Assembly: GCA_026260175.1 (NCBI GenBank)
Contig: JAKCWW010002962.1
Span: 3,668 to 29,856 of the forward strand
DNA length: 26,189 nt
Direction of reading: 5' to 3'
Source of the DNA: Reticulitermes lucifugus
Taxonomy: Eukaryota; Arthropoda; Insecta; Blattodea; Rhinotermitidae
A program made the translations under genes and the position numbers. Shown one piece after another: positions 17,075-26,189 of this stretch; the stretch's first letter is position 1, and each line of letters begins with the position of its first letter. The notes beneath the pieces were generated by a model. The model worked only from the letters and a program-made list of their open reading frames with translations. It was not told the DNA's origin and made no database searches.

Positions 17075-17334
17075 CGAAAAGAATAGTTTTTCATTTAAAA
17101 TATTGTCTACGACTTCTAAATTGTTTTCATTGTGTTGAACACTGTGATGCGCACAAAGGTAAATATGAACGACCTATCAGTGGCCTGTGTTGTGTTTTAT
17201 TTCTAATTTCTTCTTCAGCTTCTTTTACTTTGCTTCACCTATTTCTCTTCCTCCTCTTTCCACCCGTCTTCTGTCCTTTTTGTACTCCTTTTTAATTCCT
17301 GACCCTGAGAGACAGCAGGATTTCTGGAAGGCAG

Positions 17335-17535
17335 GTGGACAAGTAAAGGTAAAGTTCTCCCTCTTCACGTCATGAAGGCACGCATGTGAGCAGAGACATA
17401 GCTCCCTCATTTTTAACCTCGGCACTAGACGCAGGTAAGTGGTAACCTTCATCTCCCCAGCCACTTTACCCCCGGGAAAGAACCCTTGAAAGTCGAGTGG
17501 CGAATTCCCCGGTGTGGCTAGCACTACGCCGCCAT
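17335..17535 (-). mobile_element. SINE copy (family of 10497-10735), degenerate head
   Basis: On the minus strand it contains GCGTCTAGTGCCGAGGTTAA, the tail motif of 7490-7692 and 10497-10735, followed by GTGAAGAGGGAGAACTTTAC and a CTTTAC-type end. The 129-aa minus-strand frame is derived from it. It lies just after the gene 2 stop and may be within its 3' UTR. Confidence 0.55.
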
Positions 17536-17717
17536 ACCAATGAAATGGAAGAAATGACTTCCGTTCTCTATTTAAAAAGAAAGAAGCTTGTAAATATTGT
17601 TTCCGGAAAATCATTACTTCGTGTTATATATAATTTGTATAGGCATTTGCTGACAGTGTAGGGACGCGGATAATTCCCTGCCAACCTTGCCGCTTGAAGC
17701 GCGCGAATGTGCGTGCT

Positions 17718-17751
<34 letters not shown>

Positions 17752-18123
17752 ATAGGGGGAGACGTATTACTTAAGGTGGCTCATCCCCGTTGTGTTAATA
17801 CAACTGCATATATCTTGCAGCCAGTCAACACAACGTATATATTCCGGCAGAATGGAGAAGCCTGTTTATTCTGTCTGAATATGTACATATATGTTGTCTG
17901 CAGCCTCTGCTTAACAAAGCGCCCTTATACTCTCTTACAAGTAATGTTGCGATAAGACAGCCATACGTCTCGTCACTTGTGTGACGAGCGAGAGAGAGAA
18001 AGAGAAAGAAGACTGCCGCAAAATACTGCATTCAGTACGTCAGGTATTGCTCGACCTTTGCCGCCGTACGCATTGGAATTGACGCAGCGCTGAAAGCTTT
18101 ATTAGTTGCAAACGTATTTTCGT
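17536..18123. other. Non-coding, with (GT)n(GA)n at 17718-17751
   Basis: A GT run passes into a perfect GA run (17730-17750). A second GAGA/AAGA tract lies at 17990-18010. No gene is seen. Confidence 0.6.
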
Positions 18124-18338
18124 ATTGAGGAACCAGGTCTTCTTGATTGTTGCGCCGTGTGGTTGGGTAATTGCTTCCCGACGTTTTAAAAGAACGTACA
18201 GCCTTCTTCTTCACGGTTTTGAGTCCGTGAATTGACTCATAACCCTAAAGATGAATGTGGTGCGTTTCTTCGAAACGTCGGCAGGAAATTACCCAACCAT
18301 CAGGCGTAACAACTCAGAAGACCTGGTTCCTCAACAAT
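18124..18338. repeat. Fold-back element D (about 215-bp palindrome)
   Basis: ATTGAGGAACCAGGTCTTCT at 18124 is mirrored by AGAAGACCTGGTTCCTCAA near 18317-18335, and GGTTGGGTAATT (about 18161) by AATTACCCAACC (about 18288). The right arm has TAAAGATGAATG, then CTTCGAAACGTCGG, the same core phrase as elements A and B, and CAGAAGACC at the same distance. It looks like a related subfamily. Confidence 0.78.
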
Positions 18339-19390
18339 CACGTGGTGGAAACCACAAACCACTGATTTTCATGTTGTTAAGAATATATTTATTTGCGATT
18401 ATTATATTTCTTATTTCTTAGGTCATGTTGATAATATGATTCACTTTCTATGAAAGAATAAAACGATAGAAGTTTTCATAATATTTGGACGGCAATTTCC
18501 GTGCGTATATAACAATATTACTCACAACATATAGATAAATGGGGATATTGTTCAGTATCAGATGTTGGCACTAAAATTTTTAAGAGTATGGCTGCTTTCA
18601 CATGGTATTGCAGTTCAAGTGCCTGCCGACCATGGAGACAGTACCGTCGTATTAGTACATGTATGTATAATTCATTCATGTTTATTGTATTGACACGCTC
18701 CCATCATTTCCAAGTTGGAAATTGACGGAAGGGTTTTGCCACGAAAGTAGAGGAAGATCTCGGTTCTCTTCCAAGTTATCGCTAAGTACAGACACTGAGT
18801 TTTGTTATGTATTGTAAGGTTTTCTAATACTGCAGTAGTGTGTTGTAGAAAGCTAATTTTAAATTATTTTGTTGTTTAATAACCCTTCCTCCGAAGAACG
18901 GATGTGTGAATATTTATAAAATGGTAATTCGGGAATTATTAGATATGCCATTCTCAGAAGAAGTGTAGTGGAAAACTTCAGATAAAGGATGGACGACCCT
19001 GCTCCCCTTTAGCTAATGTACAGAGTATAGACAAGGACAATAAGAGAGCGGAATTTAATTTTTAATGATCAACTATATCGGGTAATAATTATAGATTTTT
19101 CTCTTTTGCCGATAATGAAACAGTTGTGTGTGATCACATTCACATGTATATTATTATTATTATTATTATTATTTGATTTTGCTACCTTGGACAGTGCTGG
19201 ATGACCGACTGTTAATTTCTTGGAGGGGTGTAATACCCTTCTGCATGACCTGACTCACGGATCAGGATTTTCAAAACACGGAAAAATGTGAACTTTTATT
19301 GACAGCAGGTATTAACTCAGGCATTACAACTTTGCAATAATGTGTTACATGCAAGATTTGATTTTTCTCACAGCGATGTTGTTAAAGCTC
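18339..19390. other. AT-rich sequence, no gene, (ATT)n at 19149-19173
   Basis: No frame, splice signal or repeat is recognised apart from an eight-copy ATT microsatellite. Confidence 0.5.
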
Positions 19391-19394
19391 CAGT

Positions 19395-19600
19395 TCTCCT
19401 GGAATGTGACTGTCTCGTTGGGTGAACAGTTCCCGACGTTTCGAGGGCTCGTAGTGTCCTCATTTTCAGGGTCAAGGCTGTCAAGACACTACGATCTTTC
19501 GAAACATCAGGAACTTGTACTTCGAAACGTCGGGAACTACACTTCCATCGAAACAGCTTCATATTCCAGACGACTTTAAACCTCGACTGGTTGCATGTTT
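19395..19600. repeat. Fold-back-type repeat E (imperfect inverted copies)
   Basis: The left part (GAACAGTTCCCGACGTTTCG, about 19423) is inverted relative to the right part (CTTCGAAACGTCGGGAACTA, about 19520), and TCGTAGTGTC (19450) is inverted relative to GACACTACGA (19484). An extra TTTCGAAACATCAGGAAC sits between them. It shares CGAAACGTCGG with elements A, B and D. The frames at 19340-19634 come from this repeat. Confidence 0.65.
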
Positions 19601-19934
19601 CGACACTGACCAAACTACCATGCAGAAGAAGCATGTAACATTCTTATATGTCATCGTTTAGACCACTTTTGTACGGCAAAATAAAATTACCTAAAGGTAA
19701 CCACTGTTGTCACCCTGCAACACGCAGCTTAAAATAACTGTTATGTAAAACACTCTATAATGCAATAAAAATGAATTCTCTTCAATAAAGTAAGTAAAAG
19801 TTCTGTATTGACTTTCACTTGTAGAATAGGCACACAGGATATAGCCCTACAAATTTAAAGATATGATGGCTAACGCCTTGTTTACACAAACATTTTTAAA
19901 CACACTGTGCTTAATTTTCTTTATTATTTCTTCG
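19601..19934. other. AT-rich, no gene seen
   Basis: No recognisable feature. Confidence 0.3.
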
Positions 19935-20075
19935 AGGTCACTGCGACGGGCCGATCCCTCGTCCAGATGAGTCCTACCGAGTGTCATTGAGTGTGATTAA
20001 GTGAAGCAGTAACGCTCTACACCTACAGTGAGTAGGCAGAAGCGGTCAAACTAAGAAAGAAAGAAAGATTATTTC
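19935..20075 (-). repeat. Possible dispersed repeat ending in (GAAA)n
   Basis: CGAGGTCACTGCGACGGGCC, then GATCCCTCGTCCAGATGAG, and a GAAAGAAAGAAAG end give a composition unlike the surroundings, as in a retroposed repeat. I see no second copy in the window, so strand and class are guesses. Confidence 0.3.
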
Positions 20076-20225
20076 TTCATATTTTCCCTCGAAATGTACG
20101 TAGCCTAATTATGTGCCGTACTACATCTACCAATATGCGGAAATTTAAATATAGGCGAGCGCTGCTTTGCCTGCCATTAAGCAAAACGGTCTGTGGAGTG
20201 ATCTAATACAGTATATGTCCTTTGT

Positions 20226-20447
20226 CCTGTGGCGCAACAGCCCTACTCGGGCCTAGGCTCTCTCATTCTTGAGGTTTCAAGGTCGCTCACAGACACACTA
20301 CACTCCGTGGGACTCCTCTGCACAAGGCATCGGACCGTCGCAGAGACCCTCTACCTGACAACACACAACATTCACAAGAGACAGATATCCATGTCCCTGG
20401 CGGGATTCGAAGCCGCACTCCCAGCAAGCGAGCGGCCACTGGGATCT
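20226..20447 (-). mobile_element. tRNA-derived SINE, full body with deleted box A
   Basis: It matches 1-120 nearly base for base (CGCAGAGACC, CTACCTGACAACACACAACA, TCACAAGAGACAGA, then GGCGGGATTCGAAGCC) and extends the body leftward to CTGTGGCGCAACAGCCCTAC. On the minus strand, box B (GGCTTCGAATCCCGCC) is intact, but about 28 nt covering most of box A are missing next to CGAGCGGCCACTGGGATC. It is therefore transcriptionally dead. Confidence 0.85.
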
Positions 20448-21167
20448 GCGATCAAATATATGGGCCAGCTAAACTAAAGAACCTGCTGTAGATGGGAATA
20501 CATAATAGCAGGCACTCTCAGCAGCTAAGCTGTTTATGTCTGGTTTCAAATTATTTGACCGTATAAGAAGAGTAATAAAGTGCAAATATATTACTAACCG
20601 TACCTGCGATATTAAAATGCAGTTTATTCACGCATATCGACATCTTCTGTGATGTTTGATGGTATTATCAGTACTCAAATAAGAACAGGACAATGCACGA
20701 CGAAGAAATATACCCTTCTCTAGGACACGAGAAAATAAAAGGCTCTCTGAAAATAAATTAAAATGTGTGTTTTACAGAACCTTTCTTGTAAACATATCTT
20801 CCTGTCTATATTTTTTCACAAACGATGTTCACAATACAACAGGCGCCACCTATTGAAATGCAAATTACTTACCGTTTAAAGGCTCGTTAAGACGTTTCAC
20901 AGCGCGACTGGATAATACCTATAAAATTACTGCTTTTATTAATGTAGCTGCGAGGCTATTTAGACATGTCTAGCTGAAAAAGCATCGCCGAATAGCCACA
21001 GAATAAATAAAGTTTGACGTGCTACTGCTTCAAGCACTGTTTTACGAACATTTTGCCAACGCGCTTCCTTAAGCTGCCTTCAGCTTGTACAGAAGAGTTT
21101 CATTGTTATTATTACAAATTTGTTGAATGGTTTTATTGAATATATGATGTTGAAAAGTTGACGCGAA
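20448..21167. other. AT-rich, no gene seen
   Basis: No sustained frame or recognised repeat. Confidence 0.35.
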
Positions 21168-21410
21168 TGTCTTTGTGTTATTTAACGACGCTCTTAATTG
21201 CGAAGATTATGTAGCAACGGTGATGAATGAAAGAATGATTACGGAGCATTAGCGTAATGGCACCGAGAGGGAAATTCGTAGTACTCGGAGAAAACCCGGC
21301 CCCAGTGCCTCATTGTCCACCACAAATCCCACACAGACATGCCTGGGATGGAACATGGGCCTCTGCGATGAAAGGTCGGCGACTGATCGCCTGAGTCATG
21401 GCTCATCGCA
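21168..21410 (-). mobile_element. SINE, probably tRNA-derived
   Basis: The left end has TGTTATTTAACGACGCTC, which I recognise as a phrase common at the 3' end of a cockroach/termite SINE type (memory, not checked). On the minus strand the right end reads GCGATGAGCCATGACTCAGG, then CGATCAGTCGCCGACC (D-arm-like), then CCATGTTCCATCCCAGGC (decayed box B). The body has AAAACCCGGCCCCAGTGCC. Confidence 0.6.
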
Positions 21411-22639
21411 ATATTGATATGAGTGGAGTATTAGGTTCACGAAAAATTTAAGGGAAGCATAAATTTGTGGAATACTTGCTACCTTTCATTTCAGAATATC
21501 TTACTGCTTCGTATTTGAGAACCTGACATTAAACTACGCACAACTACAAGGCTACTTTTGTTCCACATACATTACTGTGCTCGAAAGGAAGCTTTGTTTA
21601 CTCGTCACGTTTGTCCCTCATCCTTCTTCGTCATAAGAAGTGGTTTCCCAACCGTGGTCTTTCCTAAAAGCGGTAAACCGCACAGGATACAGTCGTAACT
21701 GGCTGCATGTACAGTCCTGCAAAAATAAGCTCATACTAATCGCTTCGTGCTCGAAGTGTCCCATGTTCGAATCGAGATTCAGGACCGACTATCGTAACGT
21801 ATTTTGCGATTTTCCTCAACCATAGAGCAAATTCTGCAACAGTATCTTACACACCACAACACACGGTTTGTTCCACATCCCTTCCAGTCATCCTACCAAT
21901 CATACGTAGAAAAAAAGCCTTGAAGTAACCAAAGAATAGACCAACCACTTCACACAACTCTGGAACGAACATGTTCATTAAAATGTTCACAAAAGCGCAA
22001 AATTTCCGACATGTCTGCATATCTGTACGCCTTCAGCGTTGACTGTTTTACAGTCATTAATACCACCATCTGAGGTCTTAACGACACCAACCATATGGAT
22101 CTAAAATTTTGTGTGGCAAGAAATCTTCGAAAAGGAAACTGCTTTATTTACGTAGGCCTATGTTTTCGAATTTAAGCGAGAAAAACGTGGCGGCCTAAAA
22201 ATTTGACGGCATTCAACGTCGTAATTCACTGCCCTATTTCGTTATATCACACACAGAGTTCGGTAAAATTACACAGAACTACATTTCAAAATTCTGTTCC
22301 GCTGGTTGCTCATAGATGCCTCCATTATGGATCAGTGTGGAGAACTACAAGACGGCGCATGAAATGTTGAATAATTTGGTTTATGACTTAAAATTAAACA
22401 GTACGGACAGGAAATGTCAACCTTTGCGGGCTAAAGCGGTAGTTATTAGAAACGCGTCCAGTGTGCAGCATAATATCTTCATGCCAGTGAAGGTAGTTGG
22501 TGAAGACTGTGATTAGGATTGACTCGTTAATACGCAAAATACTCGATTATGGGCCACGGAACATGGACTTCAGATCCAAGAGAGACAAAATTGTGTTGCG
22601 CCCCCCCCCCCACGCAAGCCACGGCATAATCGAATCAAT
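21411..22639. other. No confident gene, includes an unsupported 66-aa frame and a poly-C run
   Basis: The plus frame at 22316-22516 follows a possible acceptor (TTGCTCATAG) and has balanced composition, but no family is recognised and no donor follows. ATGTTCGAATCGAGATTCAG near 21763 resembles a lone box B. A C11 run lies at 22601-22611. Confidence 0.3.
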
Positions 22640-23382
22640 TGCAAAAAGCGACTATTAGCTTCGTCATGTCTGTCTGTCTGTCTGTCCGTCCGCCCGCATG
22701 CAGAAACCTGGCTGCCACTAGACGGATTTTTATGAAATTTGATATTTGATTATTTTGCGAAAATTTGTCGAGAAAATTCAAGTTTCATTAAAATCTGACA
22801 ATTATAACGCACACTTTACATGAAGACCTATGTACATTATGATAATATCCCGCTGAATTTTTCTTATAATGAGAAATGTTTCTGACAAAAGATGTAGAGA
22901 AAAGTAAAACATACATTTTATGTTCAATAACTTTTCCGAAAATCGTGCCGTTTATGAGATGATGTGGAAAAATGTGGTAGAGCCAGATAGGCCACAGATG
23001 ACAATATAATACGGCGCATGTACGTTGCGTGCTGGATAACTAAGACTACAGACACACAATTAGAATATGTAGTACTTATTGGTTTTCCACGGCAACAAAA
23101 GTCGCGAACGAGCCTCAATGTTACGTTATACATACATTGCCTATCTTGTTCTTCGATAACACTGTTAACTCTGATCGTTGTTTGGCCATACTGCGCAACA
23201 AATTCATGCCGAAACTTTTTCTGCTGGAATGAGTTATTCAATACGGACCCAGGCCACAGGTAAATAATGTAGTCCTTGACTTCCTTCATGAAACGTTTGT
23301 GACCTTTGCGCGGCGCCACGAGTCCCGATACGAAACCCTGGGACCGTCTACTATGGAGTTTCTTGAAGTAGAAAGTGTTCAC
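22640..23382 (-). repeat. Probable dispersed repeat with (CAGA)n, long minus-strand spurious frame
   Basis: On the minus strand the order is a 152-codon frame (23382-22924), an AT-rich stretch, AAATTTCATAAAAATCCGTC (near 22735), and a CAGA run (22666-22691 on the plus strand as TCTG). I recall this layout from repeats seen in arthropod genomes, but could not check it. The frame (for example VTLRLVRDFCCRGKP and YMRRIILSSVAY) contains no protein domain I know. Confidence 0.4.
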
Positions 23383-25074
23383 GAGGAGACGTGAGACAGC
23401 AATGGAACTTGTGCCTTAGCCATCCAACCGCGCCGCACGCTCCTTATGAAGATGTCTTGAGGCAAAATGCTTGTCATATTGAACAAACTGCGCACTAGAA
23501 CAATTATCCATACTTCTGGGCTACAGTGGGTGAGTAATATGTACTCCTAGCTACATTTTCTACGTAATAGAAGCTAAACAAAATGTAATTGGTTCAATAT
23601 TTCGTGAGCGACACTATATTCCAACAGTATGTGGAGACTTCAGACATACATACGTGGGTTATCCAGAAAGTAAAGATACAAACGCAATAAAAATTTTTAA
23701 AAATATTTATTAACGAAATTGAGTGAAAAAAACTCTTAACACATACCTTTAGCTATTTTTCAGTTATTACTTCAGTTACGTACCGCGTCAATCCATCATA
23801 TAGATTTAGCAATGTCTCCTGTTAGTGATCCGTCGGACGAGTGCTTTAGTTGCATAATTCTTGATTAGTTCGCTTGAATGGAAAATTAACGTTCCGACAA
23901 GAAAGCTCAATCATGTTAAGATTCAGTTCGCTCCGCGCAGTAAACACACTCCATTTCGGCTATAAAAACCAATCAGTTAATGTGTTGTACAGGGAAATAA
24001 TCGCTGTTGTGATAAATAAAAATTGCAGACAAACTCTGTGGGAGAATGTAACATTTTGGAAAGTTAAACCTGTTGGAAGAGAAAGTAATCACTGGGCACA
24101 CTATAATACTGGAATTAAATTCATGTTGTACAAAACTATAACTGTAAACAGGAACGAAGGCGTGTGAGCGGAACGTTTCCCACAGGAGCAAGAGATATTT
24201 TTGCAACGTTGCGCAACTTCCGCTGGAAGAAGGATGCAAGCAGTACACAGCCTATTACGGTACTACAAAGTACAAAAGTACTGCGCTGCGAATGTTGACT
24301 ATGAAAGCAATAGAAATGTAATAAATCTCTCTCGCGGTTGGCACCCCGTGAGGTTTATTGCATTCAATTGCTGTGTACTTTTCGGATTATATGCAATATA
24401 AATATCTTAATCGTCTTCATCATGGTCTCGGAATCTTCTGTTGACGTATACGATGACAGGGTTTAGCATGGTGTGTCTGGACATGTCTTGTGAGTATACT
24501 GATCTTGCAATTTTTCCGCATGCTGCATGCAATCATTCCATCCCGTGGCAAATTCCTCAGCCCCACACGTGCCGAAAAGAATGCGACACAGCAAATTTTA
24601 AGCAATCAAAATCAATCACCGGTTTCTCGCGCTGTGGTGCCTTCCAGGTGAACGAAATGCCACACTGCCACTTGTAATGGCAAAACATATGGCCTTGCGA
24701 ACAATATTTGCACGGGTGGAAAACCGGTTTTACAAACCTGCCACTTGGCAACACTGTCAACTACGTGGGCCGTAACGTTCTTCACCATCGGTACTTCCCC
24801 TTCAGCATACTTGTCAACGCCGTACTCCCGCTCTTTTGCTTCCCTACGCAGTATCCTGCATTTGTTTCCTTCTTTCATGTTTCAAGATTTAACAACAAAA
24901 TGATCTTAATGAACAGCAGGAATCACCTCACCACAACAAGTAACAGCCACATTAGAACAGGGCTTCTCAAACAGTGATAACCGAAGAAATTAGGAATTAT
25001 TTTTCATTAATAAAAATGTATAAATATTAGTGGCATTATCAAATTTGCTTTAAATATGTTCATTTCGTTTCATG
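23383..25074. other. No confident gene, possible transposon end near 23653
   Basis: GTGGGTTATCCAGAAAGTAA at 23654 looks like a Tc1/mariner-type terminal repeat, but I find no inverted partner. The frames at 23874-24167, 24441-24677, 24708-24977 and their antisense shadows show no domain. Nothing here is supported as a host gene. Confidence 0.35.
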
Positions 25075-26045
25075 GGTAAAAAAGAAAACCAGTTATTTTC
25101 AATCACTGCTTCATCCCTAGACAAGCTGTGACTTCAAAGAAACGGAACCTGATATTATTCGAAACCTTCACCGAGGCGGTCAAAGTAATCAACTTTATCA
25201 AAAAGCAGCCATTGAGTTCTAGATTGTTTCGTCAGTTTTGTGTAGAAATGGATTATGAACATATAGCCATTGTATTTCATTCTCGAGGAGTTCGGCTAAA
25301 AGGCCGTTTGTACTCAGACATGATGTTTACCTGCTTTTGAAGTATATTACTCCACTATCATCTCCTTTTGAAGACGATGCCTGGCTTTTCGGCTTGCGTG
25401 TCTTACAGATATATTTTCAATGTTAAATGGCTTAAATCTTCAAGGATATGGAAATAACATATTTGCAATGGAAGATAAATTGCGCGCCTTTCATGGGAAA
25501 ATCTATTGCAAGGCGGCAAGGACGAATGAAAACCGTAAATTGGGAGCATTTCCTATATTTATGTATTTCGTTCACGAAATTGATAAAAGAACCTGCTATT
25601 GGAACTCAATCTAACATTATGCAACACTTGGAGAATTTTTTTATGCTTACCTTTCTTCATAGAAGACCAATATGGTGGAAATCTCCTCGCCATCTAGTAC
25701 AGAACGTATCTCTAAAGCTAAAGTCACGAACACTTTTCAAGAAAATTTGATTGATATGACGACAGACCGCCGGTTTCAGACCATTTTCAAGGAAAAGTTA
25801 CTTCCATAATTCTGGCGTCAAGCCAGCAATGACTATGCTTCTTTTGGATATAGTGCAGTTACGGCTTTGCTACCATTTGGATCATCATGCTTGTGCCATC
25901 CAAGTTTTTCTGCCATAGCATTAATCAAGACCAGGCAGAGAAACTGCCTGCAGCTGGAATCGGAATTCATATTTGCTGTCATTATTGTGCCACCTAGAAT
26001 GTAGAAGCTGATGTCACGAAAACAAGCTGACGTCTCTAACAGAAG
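25075..26045 (+). mobile_element. hAT-type transposase pseudogene (ZBED5/SCAND3-like), C-terminal half
   Basis: Blocks appear in order across frames. First is NHCFIPRQAVTSKK (near 25100), then VINFIKKQPLSSRLFRQFC and EMDYEHIAIVFHSRGVR (25180-25305), LNGLNLQGYGNNIFAMEDKL plus RAFHGKI (25420-25500), and FWRQASNDYASFGYSAVTAL followed by LPFGSSCLCHPSFSAIALIK and TRQRNCLQLES (25810-25970). A final KLMSRKQADVS lies near 26010. These follow the known hAT/ZBED order: CFIHRxxL, VNFIKxRPLxSRLF, LxGxxxNIFxxxDK, FW, then the LPFxxxYLCExxFS dimerisation block. Stops and frameshifts between blocks make it a pseudogene. The N-terminal BED finger and early catalytic part were not found. Confidence 0.85.
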
Positions 26046-26127
26046 AGGTATGAACATATTTCAGGTATATTTTATGTTTTATTACTTATTTTATCTTGAT
26101 GTTTCTGCAGTATATTAAAGTTCTGTA

Positions 26128-26189
26128 TCCCAGTGGCCGTGCGGTCTAAGGCATGGGTCTGCGGCCGCTCGCTTACTAGGATTGTGGGT
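26128..26189 (+). mobile_element. tRNA-derived SINE head (cut by window end)
   Basis: TCCCAGTGGCCGTGCGGTCT, then AAGGC (box A) and GGGTCTGCGGCCGCTCGCTT, then ACTAGGATTGTGGGT. This is the plus-strand version of the element at 1-145. Box B and the body lie beyond the window. Confidence 0.75.

Noticed and set aside
17225-17614. 129-aa minus-strand frame
   Set aside because: Explained by a SINE copy on that strand; no domain seen.
22316-22516. 66-aa frame after a possible splice acceptor
   Set aside because: No known family, no donor, no neighbouring exon; too short to support.
22924-23382. 152-aa minus-strand frame
   Set aside because: It is the longest single-frame minus-strand ORF but has no recognised domain, and it lies within what looks like a dispersed repeat with a CAGA run.
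24420-24980. Overlapping frames on both strands, one with several Cys residues
   Set aside because: Cysteine spacing does not fit Kazal or another inhibitor fold, and no splice context was found.

Overview
The window is eukaryotic, AT-rich, intron-containing DNA with many decayed transposons. It looks like an insect genome, and the LINE, SINE and fold-back repeat types resemble those I associate with cockroaches and termites (Blattodea). That placement is inference from repeat style, not from a search. No bacterial genes, operons, rRNA, CRISPR array or convincing functional tRNA gene is visible.

The only genes I can assemble with confidence are two tandem, same-strand paralogues encoding small secreted Kazal-type serine protease inhibitors. 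Gene 1 uses exons 389-416, 1948-2220 and 2843-2883 (113 aa). Gene 2 uses exons 6750-6777, 15264-15848 and 16992-17074 (231 aa). Both have a 28-nt signal-peptide exon 1, two phase-1 introns, a split Kazal domain interrupted right after Cys-Gly-Arg, and identical six-cysteine spacing (1, 9, 14, 3, 11). Gene 2 exon 1 is the least certain piece.

Layout: 1-145, tRNA-derived SINE (minus). 389-2883, Kazal gene 1, with fold-back repeat units in intron 1 and a 28-bp minisatellite in intron 2 that starts exactly at the 5' splice site. 3907-4562, internally deleted mariner transposon. 4744-4976 and 5232-5661, two large hairpin (fold-back) elements; the second has a hammerhead-like core. 6237-6336, trinucleotide microsatellite. 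6750-17074, Kazal gene 2. Its 8.5-kb first intron holds several tRNA-derived SINEs and two fragments of one LINE family in opposite orientations, and diverged copies of one repeat flank its main exon. 17335-22640, mostly SINEs, fold-back units, simple repeats and unexplained AT-rich sequence. 22640-23382, a probable dispersed repeat. 25075-26045, a decayed hAT-type transposase. 26128-26189, another copy of the SINE that opens the window, in the opposite orientation.

The two inhibitors are predicted to be exported and to act outside the cell on serine proteases. Everything else recognised is mobile-element debris. Nothing on the minus strand looks like a host gene.
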